A stretch of 64,000 bases of DNA from Scylla paramamosain. Lineage: Eukaryota; Arthropoda; Malacostraca; Decapoda; Portunidae. The stretch is taken from assembly GCF_035594125.1 (NCBI RefSeq), contig NC_087152.1:12782501-12846500 (forward strand). Reading direction: 5' to 3'. The notes beneath the pieces are model-generated. The model had not been told where the DNA came from, did no database searches, and worked only from the letters and a program-made list of their open reading frames with translations. This document shows positions 50,823 through 63,540 of the stretch, in pieces. Each line of letters opens with the position of its first letter. The stretch's first letter is position 1. Both the position numbers and the translations under genes were made by a program.

Positions 50823-51848
50823 CATTACGACGAACCAATTAAATTACTGCTGTGTTGTAATCCATAACACTGCATCAGCTTTATTCTTCACTCGGGCACA
50901 CATATTTACTCTGATTGACTTATTGATTTAACGTGCTGCACCACCGGGGTCATACGGCGCCACACCACCATGACACCACCATGGCACTACTGTACAGACG
51001 CTAAATATGAATGGATGAGTCAATTAATCAACCATCACCTTAGCGTATACCAGTTCATCATCCTGACAATACTGGCCACTCGATTCGCATGAGCCTCGCC
51101 ACACACTCTTGTTCATGGTTGTTCATGGTCATGTATCCAATCAGCCACACCACACGCCGTCTTTCTGTCCACACAACTAGAATTAGCAGCAACACACACC
51201 ACTCTTCCAGGTCACAATTTAAAGCCGCGCCACACCTTCCCTCTAGACCACATAACCTACCATTAACCACACAATACACACCTTCTCTTTAGGCCAAACA
51301 ACCCAATCCCCACCACACACAACCGTCCTGCCCACACACCTCTCATCCTCTCCACCGTTGTGTTACCTTCATTAATAATCACATAACTTGAGACTCAGTG
51401 CTGCAGACATACTCTTTTTTTCATAGCCCAACCCAGTCCATTAGTCTCATAACCTTGGCAGCTAAGAGTCCATGCCTCTCTTCCCTCACACGTCACCTCC
51501 AATGGGCGTCGAGAGATAAGTTACTCCTCACACCGCTGCCACTCCGGAGACCATAACATTACTAAGGAATGGCTGTACTTCGTCAGTGCCACCGCCTTGC
51601 CACCGCCTTCCTCTGCTGCCCCCTCCTTGCCAGTGTGTCTGGTGCTGGTGGTGGTAAGAATTATTGATGGGGATAGACACTTCAAGGGGCGAAACGGGCC
51701 TCAGGTGTCGCCCCAGCTGCCTAATTAACGCAGGGTGTGAGCAGCTGTGTTGTTGGTGGTGGTGGTGGTTGCGTTGAGGGTGTAGTTTATTATTGGTTAC
51801 GTTTGGATTATGTAGTGTGTGGAGGCGGGTGTTTTAGTGGTGTCTTTC

Positions 51849-51850
<2 letters not shown>
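50822..51850. other. C/A-rich unique sequence
   Basis: 50950-51340 is rich in CCACACCAC words with no fixed period. No gene seen. Confidence 0.45.
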
Positions 51851-51902
<52 letters not shown>

Positions 51903-51954
51903 ATAATAATAATAATAATAACAATAATAATAATAATAATAATGATAATAATAA
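51851..51954 (+). repeat. (GT)n-(AAT)n compound
   Basis: GT to 51898, then TAA/AAT units with ACA and GAT variants. Confidence 0.96.
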
Positions 51955-52204
51955 TCGGTTTATAAATTCTGCAGCCATACAGCTGAAAATCGACATGTTG
52001 CATACTTATATACCAACGTACATACCACATTTTGAGTATACGTTTAACCCTAAGGAAGTATCTTACAATTCGAACTGTGGATGGTCAACCTAGTAGACTA
52101 GGCCCGGGATGGTCAGGCCATTCCCGTGTGTATTTTTCTCCTACCCAGCAGCAGGTCACAGCTTCCAACTTACACCAGGTACCTAATGACCGCTAAGTGA
52201 ATAG

Positions 52205-52635
52205 TGTTGGGTGGGATGATTTGGGGAAGAACAGACGTCTAACAGGTAGTAGTAACATAGACTAGAAGGTGAGAGAAGTATGGTCGGAATGTTAGAGAGG
52301 AGAGTTTTGGAAAGAATTTGACGTCTAGCAAGTAGGTACAGTAGTAAAAGACTGACAAGGTGAAAGAAGAATGGTTGGGATAAGTTGCTGGATAGGACAG
52401 TTTTGGGAAGAATATGAAGTCTAACAAGTAGTAGTAAAAGACTAAAATGGTGGTAATGGCGCTGGATAAAACAACTTTGGAAAGATTTTGACATCTAGCA
52501 AGTATAGTAATAAAAGATTAGGTGAAAGAAGGATGGTAGGGGTGTTAGATAGGACAGTTTTGGGAAGAATATGAAGTCTAACAAATGGAGTAACGCTACG
52601 TAGAGGATGAAAGAAGGGTGGCTGGTGTGTTGGAC
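52205..52635 (+). repeat. ~85-bp satellite, 5 units
   Basis: Units start near 52205, 52289, 52383, 52457 and 52544. Each has GxTGGATAGGACAGTTTTGGGAAGAATxTGAxGTCTAxCAAGTAG in part and then AGTAAAAGACT-AGGTGAAAGAAG. The third and fifth are nearly identical over 30 bp. Confidence 0.88.
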
Positions 52636-53150
52636 AAGATGCCTGCAGAAGTAATTAGTAATAGTAATAGCCTCTATGATTACACTGAAGGGCAAATATT
52701 TAACTCTAACGTTCTCCACTCGTCTCTGTCACCAGCTCAAGTGTCTCAGGCCAGTCCAACAAATGAGAAGCAAGGAATAAATGTGTATTATGTAGTGACG
52801 CCATCAAGTTGATAAATAATAAGAGGGTGTTGAATAAATAAAGAGAATACTAGTTAAGTAATGAGAGACTGACAAATACGTGATGACCTGGTGCTGAACT
52901 ATTAAGCGGAGGATATCAAGTAAGTATGGATAACAATTAGTAATTCCAACAGTTTTCTTGTCGAGCTTATCACCAAGATTAGTTCGGTGAAGCTCGTATA
53001 ATTTCTATCCCTCTAAGTCCTCATAATCTAAAATAATTTGAATTCTTCGGTGCATTCTATTGTATTAACACCAACAAAGCCACCTCATTCATATCGAGAA
53101 GAACTATGGAACTACCCACAATATTGTGATAAAACTGTATTAGTAATTTA
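52636..53150. other. Unique sequence, no gene found
   Basis: AT-rich; no frame above 64 codons. Confidence 0.45.
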
Positions 53151-53335
53151 TCCGTTCATAAGGGTTATTTTTCAAAGGCCACAGTGATGTTAAGTTAAAT
53201 TCACACGAGTGTTTCCTAGCGGTGGTGTAACGTCTGTCAAAATATTGCTGGAATCATAAAAGAAAACGCCCTTGGAAACCTCAGTAACATCCACTACAGC
53301 CTGTTAAAAGCAAAGACAAAGCACGAGAACGTTAG
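53151..53335 (+). mobile_element. Family A inverted-repeat element
   Basis: Has GGGTTATTTTTCAAAGGCC, ACAGTGATG, CTGTCAAAATATTGCTGGAA, CCTTGGAAACCTCAGTAAC and AAAGCACGAGAACGTT in family order. Both terminal repeats are weak. Confidence 0.68.
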
Positions 53336-53536
53336 ATAGTACGAAGCTGTAGGCAACATTAGTGAGTAGCACAGTGGAAGGATACATGTAGCTGATGACC
53401 ATAAAAAAGTAACACAACACTGCACAGGTACACGTAACATGCATTAGTCCCGCCCCGCGTCAGCCATTCCGCCACATTATCCGCTCCTCCCCGAAAGGTC
53501 GCTGGGAATTAGTGCAATACCAGACACACATCGCGC

Positions 53537-53582
53537 CGTGGTGGTGGTGGTGGTGGTGGTGGTGGTGCTGCTGCTGCTGGTG
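53537..53582 (+). repeat. (TGG)n-(TGC)n
   Basis: TGG repeats pass into TGCTGCTGCTGC. Confidence 0.93.
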
Positions 53583-53826
53583 CTCCTCTCATTCTTACCT
53601 CGCGACGCTTCCCTCCACCTCGACTCTTTTCCTCCCGTTTTCTTTTTTTGTTTTTAATTTGCCGTCGCTGTGCTCGGGCAGACTTACTTCGTTCAATATT
53701 CAAGTACTGCACAGTGGGGAAATTACTACCGTGTTCTTGATGTATTTTAATGTGGTGTGGACAGGTTAAATTGTATATTGTATTATGTATTCATGTTATT
53801 TTTCTGTACGCGTTGAAAGTTTATAG

Positions 53827-54020
53827 GCCATACTCTTAAACATTTCGGCGTTTTATCTCGATTACATTTTACAGGCTATAGTATATTAACTGGTGTCTTC
53901 AGGAGTTTATGTACGATTTTGGTTCTATTTTAACAATTCCACATCTTCAATGGATAAAACATTCATGGGAACTCGAGTGATCATCTCTGTGACCTTTCAA
54001 AATATGAGTCAAGCATTTAG
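53827..54020 (-). mobile_element. Family A inverted-repeat element
   Basis: The plus strand starts GGCCATACTCTTAAACATTT and continues with CGGCGTTTTATCTCGATTAC, GGGAACTCGAGTGATCATC, TGACCTTTCAAAATATGAG and CAAGCATTTAG. This is the reversed complement of the family order, with both ends visible. It lies about 490 bp from the plus-strand copy at 53151, in opposite orientation. Confidence 0.72.
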
Positions 54021-54583
54021 TCTTTCTGTGTTGAGTAGTTTGTACCTTTTTTTTTACTGCTGTGGCTATTCTTTGCTAACATTTATAGAACACTAAGAAA
54101 AATATTTGCATGGATATAAAAAGAAAAAAACGTGAACAAGTTACTTTTGTCCTTTCCAGCCTGCAAAATTATTCAACCCACTGATTACTAGTTACAATAG
54201 TCTGGTACAAGTCTATAGTGTAACTGGAAAGATGCCACTGACAGAAAAGACGTAAGTGAGCAGACAGAACCTTTAAGTGTCTGTAGTTTTATCTTTATTC
54301 ATCAAAATAGTCTATGGTTACTCAAAAGGAGAAAGGTTAAGACTGGAGTATGAATATAAGTGCGTAAATGTTCCAAGTAATTACGGAAAAAAATGTGTAG
54401 CAGGGGGAAGGGCTTAGGGGAGTCTCCGTATTTTTGTGAAGCATGTGAAGAGTGTGAGTGAAAACGGGGAGCTGGATGAATGGACTCACGGCCTGGCGAA
54501 GGGAGTTTATTTGCAGAGACTACCCTTGCGTTCACGTGAAGTCAGGAATCATATGCAACAAGAGAGACGAATACCAAGCTCGT

Positions 54584-54584
<1 letters not shown>

Positions 54585-54615
<31 letters not shown>
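54585..54615 (+). repeat. (CA)n, ~31 bp
   Basis: Pure CA. Confidence 0.95.
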
Positions 54616-54618
<3 letters not shown>

Positions 54619-54660
54619 AAATACAGTACACAATGAACACCTTTCACACAGGGGTCTATA

Positions 54661-54822
54661 TTTTTAAATGTTTTATTATCTCCTCAGGACCACTTTCAGA
54701 GGCCACAGAGACGATTGGTCTTGTTCTCACGGGTGTTTTTCGTATTGCTGATGTAGAATTTTTGTCAAACGATCACATGATTAATTAAAAAAAAAATCCT
54801 GAAAGCCCTAAACACTTTTCAG
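54661..54822 (+). mobile_element. Family A inverted-repeat element (3'-truncated)
   Basis: Contains TCTCCTCAGGACCACTTTCA, GAGGCCACAGAGACGATTG, TTCTCACGGGTGTTTTTCG, GCTGATGTAGAATTTTTGTC and CCTGAAAGCCCTAAACAC. The right inverted repeat is not found. A 94-bp TA tract begins about 45 bp further on. Confidence 0.7.
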
Positions 54823-54865
54823 AACAGTAGTATTTTCATGAAAGATGGGTACTGGTCACGGCTAA

Positions 54866-55499
<634 letters not shown>

Positions 55500-55800
55500 T
55501 GTCAAGAACAAACAGGGGTGAGAGAGTGTTCTTTGAGGGGATGAGGGGATGAGGGATGAGAGGACAGAGAGAGAAGAGGAGAGGAGAGGAGAGGAGAGAT
55601 TATAGGAGAGGAGAGGAGAGGAAAGGAAAGGAGAGAAGAAAAGAAAAAGGAGAGAAAGAGAGAGAGAGATAGAGAATGGGATAGATAGCTAGATAGACAG
55701 GCACACAGGCAGAGAGAGAAAAGACAGAAAACAAAGAGATGGACAGACAAGAAAGAGATAAACATAAACAGCCAGACAAAAAAAAGACAGAAAAAAAAAA
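55500..55800 (+). repeat. Purine-rich GAGAGGA / GACAGA repeats
   Basis: GGATGAG units pass into (GAGAG)n, (GGAAA)n, then AGATAG, GACAG and AGACAGAAAA. The strand is almost pure purine plus CA and TA steps. Confidence 0.7.
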
Positions 55801-56055
55801 AAACAGACAGCCAGATAGATTAGGGAAATAAAACAACATGGCGGAAACAGAATACAGGCAAATACAAATCGCGTTCACTCAGCGAGCAATGCAATAAAAA
55901 AAAAAGGTTAAAAAAATACTGAAAAAAGAAAGAACCAGCAACAATACAGAGTGAGGCAATCAAAAATCATTCCAAAGTGCTCCAGATCCGTAAATGAATT
56001 CAGTGATTTATACTTCTGTTGCACATAAATCTCGATACTTACTGCATTATTCTAC

Positions 56056-56056
<1 letters not shown>

Positions 56057-56108
<52 letters not shown>

Positions 56109-56127
56109 CTCTGAGTGTATATAAAAG

Positions 56128-56167
<40 letters not shown>
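56057..56167 (+). repeat. (GT)n 56057-56106 and (CT)n 56130-56167
   Basis: Two tracts 23 bp apart, followed by CACACAx cryptic repeats to 56228. Confidence 0.96.
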
Positions 56168-56169
<2 letters not shown>

Positions 56170-56539
56170 GCACACACATACACTCACACACACACACAAA
56201 GCACGCATTACTGTCACATACACACACTAAGACTTTGGAAGCTGTACAATTTCACATTTAATCACAGCTTAGGTAAAGATTGGAGGGATGAAAAATCACT
56301 CCATTAAATTGAAAGCCCCGCGGGTGGCGACGGGCGGTGCAAGGAGATTATCACATGTATTTCAGGGGCTTACCTCGCCTAGGGTTGGGGGGGGGGAAAC
56401 GCGACCCGGACGTGTGGATGGCTAGCTGGCTGGGCGGCTGGCTGGGTGGGTTGGTGGGTTCCTCTCTCCCTCCCTACAGTCTCCTGCAGTTCATCCCATC
56501 CCTCCCATCAAGGCCACCAGCACACTGACTCTTCCATCC

Positions 56540-56869
56540 TTTCCTGTGAACTGGTTCTTCCCCGTTATTCCCCTTTAATTTTTTTTTATTTATTTTTTTT
56601 TATGTATGTGTATGTGCTTATTCTTTATTCCTTCTCTTCCTTTGTTGTTTTCATTCTCTTTTTTTTCTGTGTACATATGTGATTATCCTTCATTCCTGCT
56701 CTTCCTTTTGTTGTTTTTCCCTTTCATCGTTTTTCAATATATATGCTCGCCTTTCCTTTCATCTCCTTTTCTCTCTCCTTTCCTCCTTTTCTACTAGTGT
56801 ATGTGTTCATCCTTCATTCCTTCTCTCCCTTTCTTCCCTTCCGTTTTTTTTTTTTTCCATGTATGTGTT

Positions 56870-56935
<66 letters not shown>

Positions 56936-57900
56936 GTATGAGCTAACATTTTCACTCCTCTCTTGTTCTCTCCTCTTTCCTCCTTTCTCCATCCTTCCCT
57001 CTCTTCTTCTCTCCTCGTCCGTCCTCGTCCGTTGAATGTCACCAGCCTTCCTTCCTTCTCTTCTCTTTCTCCCAAACGTTCAAATTCCTCCATTCCTCCC
57101 TCTTTCCCTTTTCTTAGAATCTGCTCATCTTTTCCTCTCTCATTTTCTTTTCCATGATTGCAATGATTCTCCTATCCTTCCCTTCCTTTTCTAAGAGCAC
57201 GCTGACATTTCGTTCCCTCTTCCCCTTCTTTCCCTCCTACATGAACACAGTGACATTTCCCTCCCTCCATCAACATTTCCTTTCCCGTGAAGGCACTGAA
57301 CGTTTCCTATTTTCCTCCCTTCCCCGTGACAGTGAATTTTCCTCTTTTCCTTCCTCTCCCATGAATAAAAGGACCTCCTCCCTTTCTTTTCCTATGAACA
57401 TTAACTTTCCTTCTTCCTTCTCTCCCATTTTTTCCTTTCTCATAGACATGCATACTTTTTTTTTCCAGTCTTCCTATTCTCTCTTTCCCTTCCTTTCTTT
57501 CTTTACCAGTGAACAGGATGACACCTCTCGTCTTCCTTTCCGTCCTCCGTCCCTGTACCTCTTGCCTCTCCCATGTACACTAACTTTCCTTCCTTCCCTC
57601 TCTTCCACCCTTCCTTCCTTCCTTATAAATATGCAGACACTTCTTATCTCCGTCTTCCTCCCTTTCCTTATTCTCTCCCCACTTTCCTTTCCATCCTCCC
57701 TTCCGTCCTCCATTCCTGTATCCCTCTTCGACTCTCCTTTCCTTTCCTTTCCTTTCCGCTCCTTCACTCCCTTTCCCTTGAACACCCCGCCTCTTTCTCC
57801 AGTCTTCCTGTGAAATCTCCACCTCTCCCCCAATTCCTCCCGCTGTAAAAATTGCCAGGTCCTCTCCTCTCGCCCTCCTCCTCGTACTGGTGTCTTTCTC
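56540..57900 (+). repeat. 1.3-kb pyrimidine-rich degenerate repeat tract
   Basis: Composed of CTTCATTCCTTCTCTTCC, TTTTTTCCATGTATGTGTTT and, further on, CCATGAACA/CCGTGAAGG words separated by C/T runs. A TC microsatellite sits at 56873-56933. Frames up to 219 codons on the plus strand and 232 on the minus strand are compositional. The ATGAACA-like words recur at irregular spacing. Confidence 0.65.
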
Positions 57901-57949
57901 CCTATGGACTCTGCCCACGCCTGCCTCACTCAGACACCCCTGACAGACG

Positions 57950-58850
57950 GTCATCCGGAGTTTAAGTTCCGTCGGTAGTTTCGTGAAGTACGGATATATT
58001 TCACTTAGATTTGAAGGTGAATGTAGTAGGGATTGTAGAGGGGAGGGTGGGGCAGGGAGGGTGGTAGCGGAGGGGAGAGCACGGGAAGAATGTGCAGAAT
58101 AGGGGAAGTGTGGCCTGAGGGAAAGAAAGGAGAGGTGTAAATCCTGGTATAACTTTGAAGATTGCGGCAAGAAATTCAGTACGCGGGGAGGGCGGGGAGG
58201 GGGGAGGTGGGGATGCTTTTCTGGCAGCACGACGAAAATTCCACTTCGATAACCAGTCGAGTTTGTACTTAAAATCAACTTCCATCCCCCTTAACTTAAA
58301 AATGCCGTATTCCAACTCTCAAAACCTAATCTAAACTTCAGTTGTACAGGGAAAACGAACTTGCATGCGAGTAGAAGAGCAGTACCCACACCCATCCCGC
58401 TTCGTGCGTGTATTACCGAGTTCTCCTGATTCGTAGTCTGCGCAGCGAAGGGACGGAAGGCGAAAGAGAATGCTGATAACATTCCCGAGGGCGCAATATA
58501 TAGCGGGAGCGGCATTCTCCCGGCACCAGGCGAAGCAAGGACGAGCGGGGCGGGGTTGTGTAGACCAGTGAAGGAGAGACAAGGCAAAGTACGAGCACGG
58601 AGCACCACGGCACGAAGAGCAAAGGACACGGCGGGATTTCCTACTAGCAGGCAGGATAAGGGGATTGCAGCAGACGATAGGGCACAGCAGCGCAAACCAC
58701 GGCAAGGAACGCAGGCCTGGACGAAACGAAAGAGACAGGACAGGACGCGGGCTGCAGTACGGGGCAAAATAGACGGAGGCGACGCGGATCAATCAGCGGG
58801 GCGAGGACAGGAGCGCTGAGAGGATGGTGACGTGATTATCGCGAAGAGGT
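57950..58850. other. GC-rich compositional island
   Basis: 58440-58800 is GC- and purine-rich with recurring ACGGCA, GGCACG, GAGACA and GGACACG words. Open frames exist on both strands (up to 158 codons on the minus strand) but share no domain. It may be cryptic-simple DNA rather than an exon. Confidence 0.4.
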
Positions 58851-58924
58851 AATTGGAGTCTGTAGGATAACGTATTCCTGGAAGGAGGACGAGGTGCACG
58901 AGGCAGGAGACACCGCGCCGCTGG

Positions 58925-59048
58925 GGGAGGTGGGTGGGGCGTGACGTAAAGGACATCATGGTGGCAGGGGTGATGGGTGGGGCATTCAAGGATATCATGG
59001 TGGCGGGGATGGTGGGTGGTGCGTGACGTAAAGGACATCGTGAGGCCA
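58925..59048 (+). repeat. GC-rich minisatellite, ~40-60 bp units
   Basis: GGTGGGTGGGGCGTGACGTA, AAGGACATCATGGTGGC, then a shortened unit (GGGTGGGGCATTCAAGGATA) and a third (GGGTGGTGCGTGACGTAAAG). Three units in total. Confidence 0.85.
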
Positions 59049-59346
59049 GCAGGTGTGAGGGCGGGTGATGTTTGGACTCCATCATTCATTCATTAAGGTT
59101 TCTTGCTTTGTTGCTGATTACATCTCACTGTATTAGTCTTCAACAGAATTCCGATATTCAGTTTTTTTTTTTTACTTATTTGATTTATTTATTATTTTCT
59201 TTAATGTTACAGGCAATCCATGTCGCCTACACGATCTAATCATATTACTACTTCATTATGAAACATTTCTTTAAACTAAATAGCGTTATATCTTTCTATA
59301 TTGCACAAAGAATAAAACTTGATCTTTATACTTTGACAGTGCCATT

Positions 59347-59377
<31 letters not shown>

Positions 59378-60645
59378 GTACATTTCCTATGACTAAATTA
59401 AAAAACATTTGATCATACTGGTCTGTGAGAGAGGAGGGGACATATCCTGATTGGAATATTCATAAAGAAAATGAGAAGGTGAGAAGACAAGTAAAGATGA
59501 GTTACAAGAGTAGGTAAGAAAGTAATGGAAGGTTGCAATGTGTGTATATTATGCAAGGCTGGCGTACACTGGCAGGGGAAGGAAGTAAGGTGGCGCGTAA
59601 TGAAGGCAAGCTGGGCAAGGATAGCGAAGTAAGGAGGTGAAGCAGAGGTATATAAAATGCTGTGTGTGGATGAGAAGGCAAGGGAGTAATGGGAAGATGT
59701 GAGGTACGTAACTTATACAAGGATGGGCAGGTAAGGAATAAATGGGGAGGTGCCACGTACTTCTGTTATGAAAGAAAGTAAAGAAATAGTAGGAGGTGTA
59801 ATGTATGCGACTTAAACAAGAATAACGTGTTCTCTTGGCATGAATATAAGTATATTGTACTTCAGTGTTGCCGTGCCAGAACGAAATAGGTAGAACTTTT
59901 TTTTTTTCTTTACGTGCATGAAGCCTGACCAAGGACACAAAAGTGAAAAAAAACCGCTCAATTGCTATTTCCAAAAAAGTTAGTTAAAAACCAATTAAAG
60001 AAGTTTGGCCACTTTGCTTCAGCACGCCACCACTTCACATTGCCATCATGCACTAGTGTGAATGCCTCCCCTGACGACGCCACGCCACACTCAGGCCACT
60101 CCTGCTGAGGTAGAGAGCACGTGAATATTTTATAACGAAATGCTCAATATAATTTTTTCATCAAGGTGTCTTCATGAACTGATAACGTAGGCAGTAAAAT
60201 CACTATGAATCGTAATAAGGCATGCCTACATATTTGACGTGCTGGATTTCTGTGATACATAATTTATGCACTGCAGACACAGAAGAATTGGTTTGTATTC
60301 GTAATCTAAGTATTCTTATTTCATGTAAAGTGGAGGATTTTAATATTTTAGTCGCTCCATCTTGGCACTGCGTCACACACTCGTCCTTGCCACGTCGCTA
60401 AGAATGATGAACGTGAACAAGAATGATGAATAAAAATAGTGAATCGATCAACCAATTATCTCTCCTTTACATATAATATTTTGAGGAGCAGCATTGAAGT
60501 GAATTTTCCTTTATTACTTTTATCTTCTATTTTTTTTTTCGATTATCATTCCTTTTTGTCTCTAGATCATTCACCTTTACAAAAGAGAAAGAAAAATGAA
60601 GAAAATAACAAAGAAGCACGAAGTGTCGACAGCACAACATCGACA
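59049..60645. other. Unique sequence, no gene found
   Basis: 59480-59760 has loosely recurring AGGTAAG, GGAAG and TATGCAAGG(C/A)TGG words (59552, 59717), a weak degenerate repeat. (CA)10 at 59355-59377. Confidence 0.45.
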
Positions 60646-60684
60646 CACACACAAACACACACACACACATTATAATCATAGGTT

Positions 60685-60720
<36 letters not shown>
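60646..60720 (+). repeat. (CA)n in two blocks
   Basis: CACACA with TTATAATCATAGGTTGA between the blocks; the larger block is 60685-60719. Confidence 0.95.
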
Positions 60721-60721
<1 letters not shown>

Positions 60722-61029
60722 AGACAATTTCCTGCACCCAGACGCGGTATTCCCGAAGACAGCGACACAGGAAATGCTTCGATCACTCTCCCCTCGCACA
60801 ATTACATGACTGACGGAAGCTTGAGGCCGCTGCTCCCTCCTGCATCGCCCGGCCGGGAAAAACGTAACGACATAATGGCAAGTCTCGGAGGCATCACGGA
60901 GAGGATGAAAGCCGCTGTTCACGGGGCGGTGACCTTTCTCCTGACAGCTGAGATTAATGAAGAGTTCGAGACCCGTTGCTCCCGCCCATGCTCGCCTGTG
61001 TGGGTGTCGCGGTGAGGGAAGCGGTGTGG

Positions 61030-61690
61030 GTGAAAAGGAAGGGATGTAAGAGTGTTGCAGTCAAGCTGTGGCAGCGCTGCGGTGGTGGTAAATGGATGGT
61101 GTGATGTGGTGTCGCGTGTAGTGTCGTGTGGTTAATTTGCTGTTTGTGTGAGGTGTCGCTGTATGGAGGGAGCAAGAAGGATTGTAAGAGTGTAGAAGTC
61201 AGGATTTAATAGCGTGATGGTGGTGGTACTGGATGGTGTGATGTGGTGTGATGGGGATGCTGTCTGCTACCTCTTCTGTACGTGTGGTTTACAGATTGAG
61301 GTAGGAAGAAATGTAAGGATTTAGATGAGGTAGTGTGATGTTTTGTGGCATGGAAGCTGTCTACCACTTCTGACACATTCGTTGTCGATAAAGGGGAGGT
61401 GGAGGGATGCAAGAGTGGTGTGGGTGAGGTGCTGTGGTGAGGGATGGTGTGGTGAGTGTGGTGTGGTGTGGTTTGAAGTGGATGATGTCTATCACCTTCA
61501 CTGAGTTTGGGCGGCACAGCTTAGAGTGGTTGTGGTGAGGAATGATGTGGTGTGGTGTGGTGTAGTGTGAATGCCCTGTCACCTTGCTTTCTGTTGGGAT
61601 GAGATGGAGGAATGCAAGAGGTGGGGTGAGATGGCGTGGCGGTGTGGTGTGATGTGGTGTGGTGGTGGTGTGAAGTGCCCGTCACCTCCA
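61030..61690 (+). repeat. G/T-rich ~100-138 bp satellite
   Basis: The anchor GAA(G)xATGxAAG recurs near 61043, 61181, 61310, 61407 and 61610. Between anchors are GGTGTGATGTGGTGTG runs and a (C/T)TxTCACCTxCACTG block. The minus-strand His/Thr/Pro frames here are not genes. Confidence 0.75.
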
Positions 61691-61986
61691 CTGTCTGTGT
61701 TGCCTCGCCATTAAGCCTGATGGAGGACGCGTGTCACCAGGTAGCTTCCAAATACTGTTATGTGTAGTCACCAGCAAATTATTGAGACTTGCCTCTTTAA
61801 GGTGCAAGTAGTGTCCGTAAAATCATATTCAGCAATTTCTTATTTCAAGTTTACGAACGCCAAGAAGAAAATGTGAAAGTTCTGATGGCCTCAACTTAAG
61901 ATTTCCTGAGTAATATTCATAATTTTTTTTTTTTTTAAGTTTTCCGAGTGCTCGGTCTTTGTTCTCCAGTTATTATTTTTATACGT

Positions 61987-62034
61987 AGTAGTAGTAGTAG
62001 TAGCTATTGTTGTTGTTGTTGTTGTTGTTGTTGT
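61987..62034 (+). repeat. (GTA)n then (GTT)n
   Basis: GTAGTAGTAGTAG, a CTATT link, then GTT x10. Confidence 0.94.
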
Positions 62035-62693
62035 TAAGTAGGTACTAGTTGTATGACTCATTAGGCATCTTGCTGTCATTACTATTTCCACCATCAATAT
62101 CAGTATTACTACTTTACCATCACCATTATTACCATTATCACCGGAACCATTACTGCAACAATTCTCAGCGGCAGTGCAGGGCTGGCGGCGGCGCCTGGAG
62201 AGCCGGCCGGTGGATATCGGCATAATGTGGGAGAAAGAAAAGACTCACATGCAGCCTCAAAGGTGAAGTAAATCTTTGACATTAAAAGTAAGAGCTGCGC
62301 TTGTCTGTTGTAGCTGAAAAGCACTTGGCTTGGGGCGAATCAGCCGCTCGTGTGGGAGTTTGTGTGTGCTGAGGCTTGCACACTCCCACTTGTTTCCTTG
62401 ATTTCGTGCGTGTATGTATAATAAAAGGCTGGACGTATACCTCCTTCATTACATCGGGCTAGCTATGTATGCTGCTTGCGGGAACACTAATTTTAGACCG
62501 AGTTTTATTGCGCAATTACTTCCATGAAACGTTTTCTGGCGGAGAATAACAAATATTTCCTCGTAAGCTTAGATAAATAATTTGCCGCCGCCGTGATGCG
62601 ATGAACACGCTGAGCCGCCGAGCCTAGTGGTGCCGCGCGGCCATGGCGGGACTCGCTTGGCCATAGTTGTAGGTAATTCACAGGTGTCGCCTC
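62035..62693. other. Unique sequence with CpG patches
   Basis: 62160-62220 and 62580-62650 are CpG-rich. No supported frame or RNA. Confidence 0.4.
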
Positions 62694-62838
62694 TTTCTCC
62701 TCCTCCTCCTCCTCCTCCATACAGCTTATCAAGGGTTTCAAAGTCTACTGGTGTTTGGTCTTCCTTTGTATATTCCTTTGTATATTCTTCTCCTCCTCCT
62801 CCTCCTCCTCCTCCTCCTCCTCCTCCTCCTCCTCCTCC
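62694..62838 (+). repeat. (CTC)n in two blocks
   Basis: TCC/CTC repeats at 62694-62718 and 62789-62838 flank CTTTGTATATTC (present twice). The resulting poly-Pro frame is not a gene. Confidence 0.95.
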
Positions 62839-63175
62839 CTCATCCTCATCATTAGTCTCAATAATTCCATTATAGGATAAGTCTCTCCCAGTCTCTCCCA
62901 GCCTTCTCCACTCGCCTCTCTGCTGCCGGTCTATCTCCGGGCATTACAGCGGAACTATTTATGTTTCCCATCTAGCTCTCTGTCTGCCTTGCCTCCAGTT
63001 ACTATCTCTAGTCGCTATTCTGTTACTCTGCGTAGCTGTCCATGGCTTATCCCTTCGCCACCTGACATATCCTGGCCTTGTCTACTATTTTCGCTTTACA
63101 CGCATTTATGTTTGTCCCTTAATCTGTATTGACACTGTTAGTACTACTGGCTGTTATCACCCTTAGAGCATAAAA
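62839..63175. other. Unique sequence next to the LINE relic
   Basis: GTCTCTCCCA occurs twice in tandem at 62881. No gene seen. Confidence 0.45.
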
Positions 63176-63540
63176 ATATATAAGAAGCCATCAGGCCTAT
63201 ACGTGGCAGTCCCTGTATAAAAACATGGCTGCTTATTTCCACTATCATCTCCATCCATACATTTGTCTAATCTTCTTTTAAAGCTCCCTACTGACTCGGC
63301 AATAACCTAATTATTGAGTATTCCATTAATCCACTACTCTATTTAAGAACCAATTACTTCTAATAACTTTAAAAAAAAAAACTATCATGCTTGAACTCGT
63401 TAATTATTGTTATCCTGATTACTGACCATGGGAATTTTGTTTATGTCACCGTAGTTGCATTCCTTACACTACTTGAAGACATCTATCACATCTCTTCTTA
63501 ACCTACGTCCCTCTAAGAATTCCTAACCTTGTGACAAAGG
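63176..63540 (-). pseudogene. CR1/L2-like LINE relic, ORF2 C-terminus plus 3' UTR
   Basis: Read on the minus strand, this copy lines up with 19990-20345. It has the coding block equivalent to RRRLRGDLIEVFK near 63510, the SFKRRLDK segment near 63275, and the 3' UTR word ACAGGGACTGCCACG near 63212. Several in-frame stops and indels, including an A/T-run expansion near 63371-63380, make it a clear pseudogene. It lacks both the 5' part and the final terminal repeat. Here the reading frame continues through SFKRRLDK without the extra base of the 20.25-kb copy, which supports the frameshift call there. Confidence 0.82.

Noticed and set aside
57154..58278. Frames of 219 (+) and 232 (-) codons
   Set aside because: Composition artefacts of the C/T-rich tract; several phases and both strands are open at once and no motif is recognisable.
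60960..60990. AGTTCGAGACC, a tRNA B-box-like motif
   Set aside because: The flanking bases do not form a T stem and no acceptor stem or anticodon arm can be drawn.
60596..61015. 139-codon plus-strand frame ending in GC-rich sequence, with a GTGAGG donor at 61012
   Set aside because: Its first third is the CA microsatellite; the remainder (TERMKAAVHGAVTFL) is unsupported and runs into the GT-rich satellite.
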